NCBI GenBank assembly: GCA_018242425.1
Contig: JAFEBX010000015.1
Span: 1-64,000 of the forward strand
Reading direction: 5' to 3'
Source of the DNA: Pseudomonadota bacterium
Lineage (GTDB): Bacteria; Pseudomonadota; Gammaproteobacteria; Xanthomonadales; Xanthomonadaceae
DNA: 64,000 nucleotides
In this document: piece after piece, positions 63,302 through 64,000 of the stretch
How positions within the stretch are numbered: position 1 is the first letter of the stretch
How the letters are laid out: each line of letters starts with the position of its first letter
Position numbers and translations under genes: made by a program
The notes under the pieces: model-generated
Told to the model about the DNA's origin: nothing
Databases searched by the model: none
Seen by the model: only the letters and a program-made list of their open reading frames with translations

Positions 63302-64000
63302 ATGAAAACTTGCACGCGCCTGCTCGCATTGAGCGCCCTCACCATGGCACTGATGGCCTGCTCGTCGAAGCAGGGCGGTCCCGGTCAGGGTGGGCAGATG
63401 CCGGCACCCGAAGTCGGCTACGTGGTGGTGCAACCGGCTGACATCGCCGTCGAAGCGCAATCGTCCGGACGCCTTGCAGCCTACCGCAGCTCCGACGTCC
63501 GTGCGCGCGTTGCCGGCGTGGTCCAGCGCCGCCTCTATACCGAAGGCAGTGACGTCAAGGCCGGGCAAGCGATGTTCCAGATCGATCCCGAGCCGCTGCG
63601 TGCAGCCACCGCATCGGCCCAGGCCGCGCTGGCGAGCGCACAGGCGACCGCTGCCAATGCGCGCGCCGCCGCCGAACGCGCGCGTGGCCTCGCCCCGGGC
63701 AAGTTCATCTCCAAGGCCGACCTCGACAACGCACTGGCCGCCGAACGCAGTGCCAATGCCGCGGTCAAGCAGGCCCAGGCCGCGGTCACCACCGCGCGCA
63801 TCAACGAAGGCTATGCCTCGGTGCGTGCGCCGATCAGCGGTCGTGCCGGCATCGCCCAGGTCACCGAAGGTGCGCTGGTCGGGCAAGGCAGTGCCACGTT
63901 GCTGGCTACCGTCGACCAGATCGATCCGCTCTACATCGAATTCTCGGTGGGGGTGAACGATCTCAGCCGCCTGCGCCAGCTGTCCTCGCAGGGTGGCGGT
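63302..64000 (+). CDS. RND efflux periplasmic adaptor (MexA/AcrA family), partial
   Basis: First 233 residues of a membrane-fusion protein, cut by the window edge. A lipoprotein signal (MKTCTRLLALSALTMALMAC, Cys at 20) is followed by the barrel-sandwich half (SGRLAAYRSSDVRARVAGVV then EGSDVKAGQAMFQIDPE), an Ala-rich helical hairpin and the second half (YASVRAPISGRAGIAQVTEG). It would link an inner-membrane RND pump to a TolC-like channel. CAGGAG lies upstream. The pump gene presumably follows. A relation to the exopolysaccharide locus is not indicated. Confidence 0.93.
   Translation, partial: MKTCTRLLALSALTMALMACSSKQGGPGQGGQMPAPEVGYVVVQPADIAVEAQSSGRLAAYRSSDVRARVAGVVQRRLYTEGSDVKAGQAMFQIDPEPLRAATASAQAALASAQATAANARAAAERARGLAPGKFISKADLDNALAAERSANAAVKQAQAAVTTARINEGYASVRAPISGRAGIAQVTEGALVGQGSATLLATVDQIDPLYIEFSVGVNDLSRLRQLSSQGGG

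Overview
The window looks like a chromosomal segment of a high-GC gammaproteobacterium of the family Xanthomonadaceae (Lysobacteraceae). The evidence is the DUF3247 protein, the runs mnmA-hflD, clpS-clpA, infA-aat and trxB-ftsK-lolA-rarA-crcB, and the codon use. The genus cannot be fixed from sequence alone.

Layout. (1) 1-3742: a loosely packed, partly decayed stretch. It holds a broken fasciclin-domain gene, nhaA, the 5' remnant of a short-chain dehydrogenase gene, a low-affinity-iron-permease-family membrane protein and DUF3247. (2) 3743-24136: dense housekeeping DNA. On the minus strand are hflD, mnmA, a nudJ-like gene, infA, aat, an acyltransferase, a GST, a DUF445 protein and trxB. On the plus strand are clpS, clpA, ftsK, a sulfotransferase-like gene, a lipoprotein gene, lolA and rarA. 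A minus-strand group then holds a YXWGXW-type secreted protein, DUF190, crcB, a small membrane protein, an SDR and an aldehyde dehydrogenase. (3) 24198-41226, plus strand: a secreted protein, an Sfp-type phosphopantetheinyl transferase, a polyprenyl-phosphate sugar transferase, a cupin/JmjC-like protein, two megasynthases (6.6 and 4.9 kb) and two alpha/beta hydrolases of the exosortase-associated type. (4) 41252-47871: a secreted beta-helix protein with a Pro-Thr tail, an ATP-grasp ligase, a J-domain membrane protein, a Wzx-like flippase, a serine-acetyltransferase-like protein and a YdcF-like protein. (5) 47847-59730, minus strand: eleven tightly overlapping exopolysaccharide genes, from the Wza-like export lipoprotein through chain-length protein, partner ATPase, outer-membrane barrel, four glycosyltransferases, polymerase/ligase and two polysaccharide deacetylases. 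(6) 59856-63193: sugar-nucleotide genes (galE, a UDP-glucuronate 4-epimerase-like gene, a tviB-like dehydrogenase). (7) 63302 to the edge: an RND efflux adaptor, cut by the window.

How the genes fit together. Regions 3-6 form one Wzx/Wzy-type exopolysaccharide locus of the flavour usually linked to exosortase A (PEP-CTERM) systems, but no exosortase is present in the window. In place of the separate acyl ligase, carrier protein and decarboxylase of such loci, an NRPS-PKS hybrid sits just before the hydrolase pair. Read by hand, its order is A-PCP-KS-AT-ACP-aminotransferase, then C-A-PCP-C-PCP, with no thioesterase. Hand-aligned selectivity residues suggest a valine-like starter, a malonyl extender, transamination of the beta-keto group, then glycine. 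This would give an aminostatine-like (3,4-diamino acid) unit joined to Gly and left on a terminal carrier protein. A noncanonical last C domain (His-Gln where His-His is expected), the cupin-like neighbour and the two hydrolases are candidates for tailoring and release. A link to the polysaccharide, for example as a decoration, is inference from location only. This NRPS-PKS/exopolysaccharide combination is the strongest candidate for an undescribed system here.
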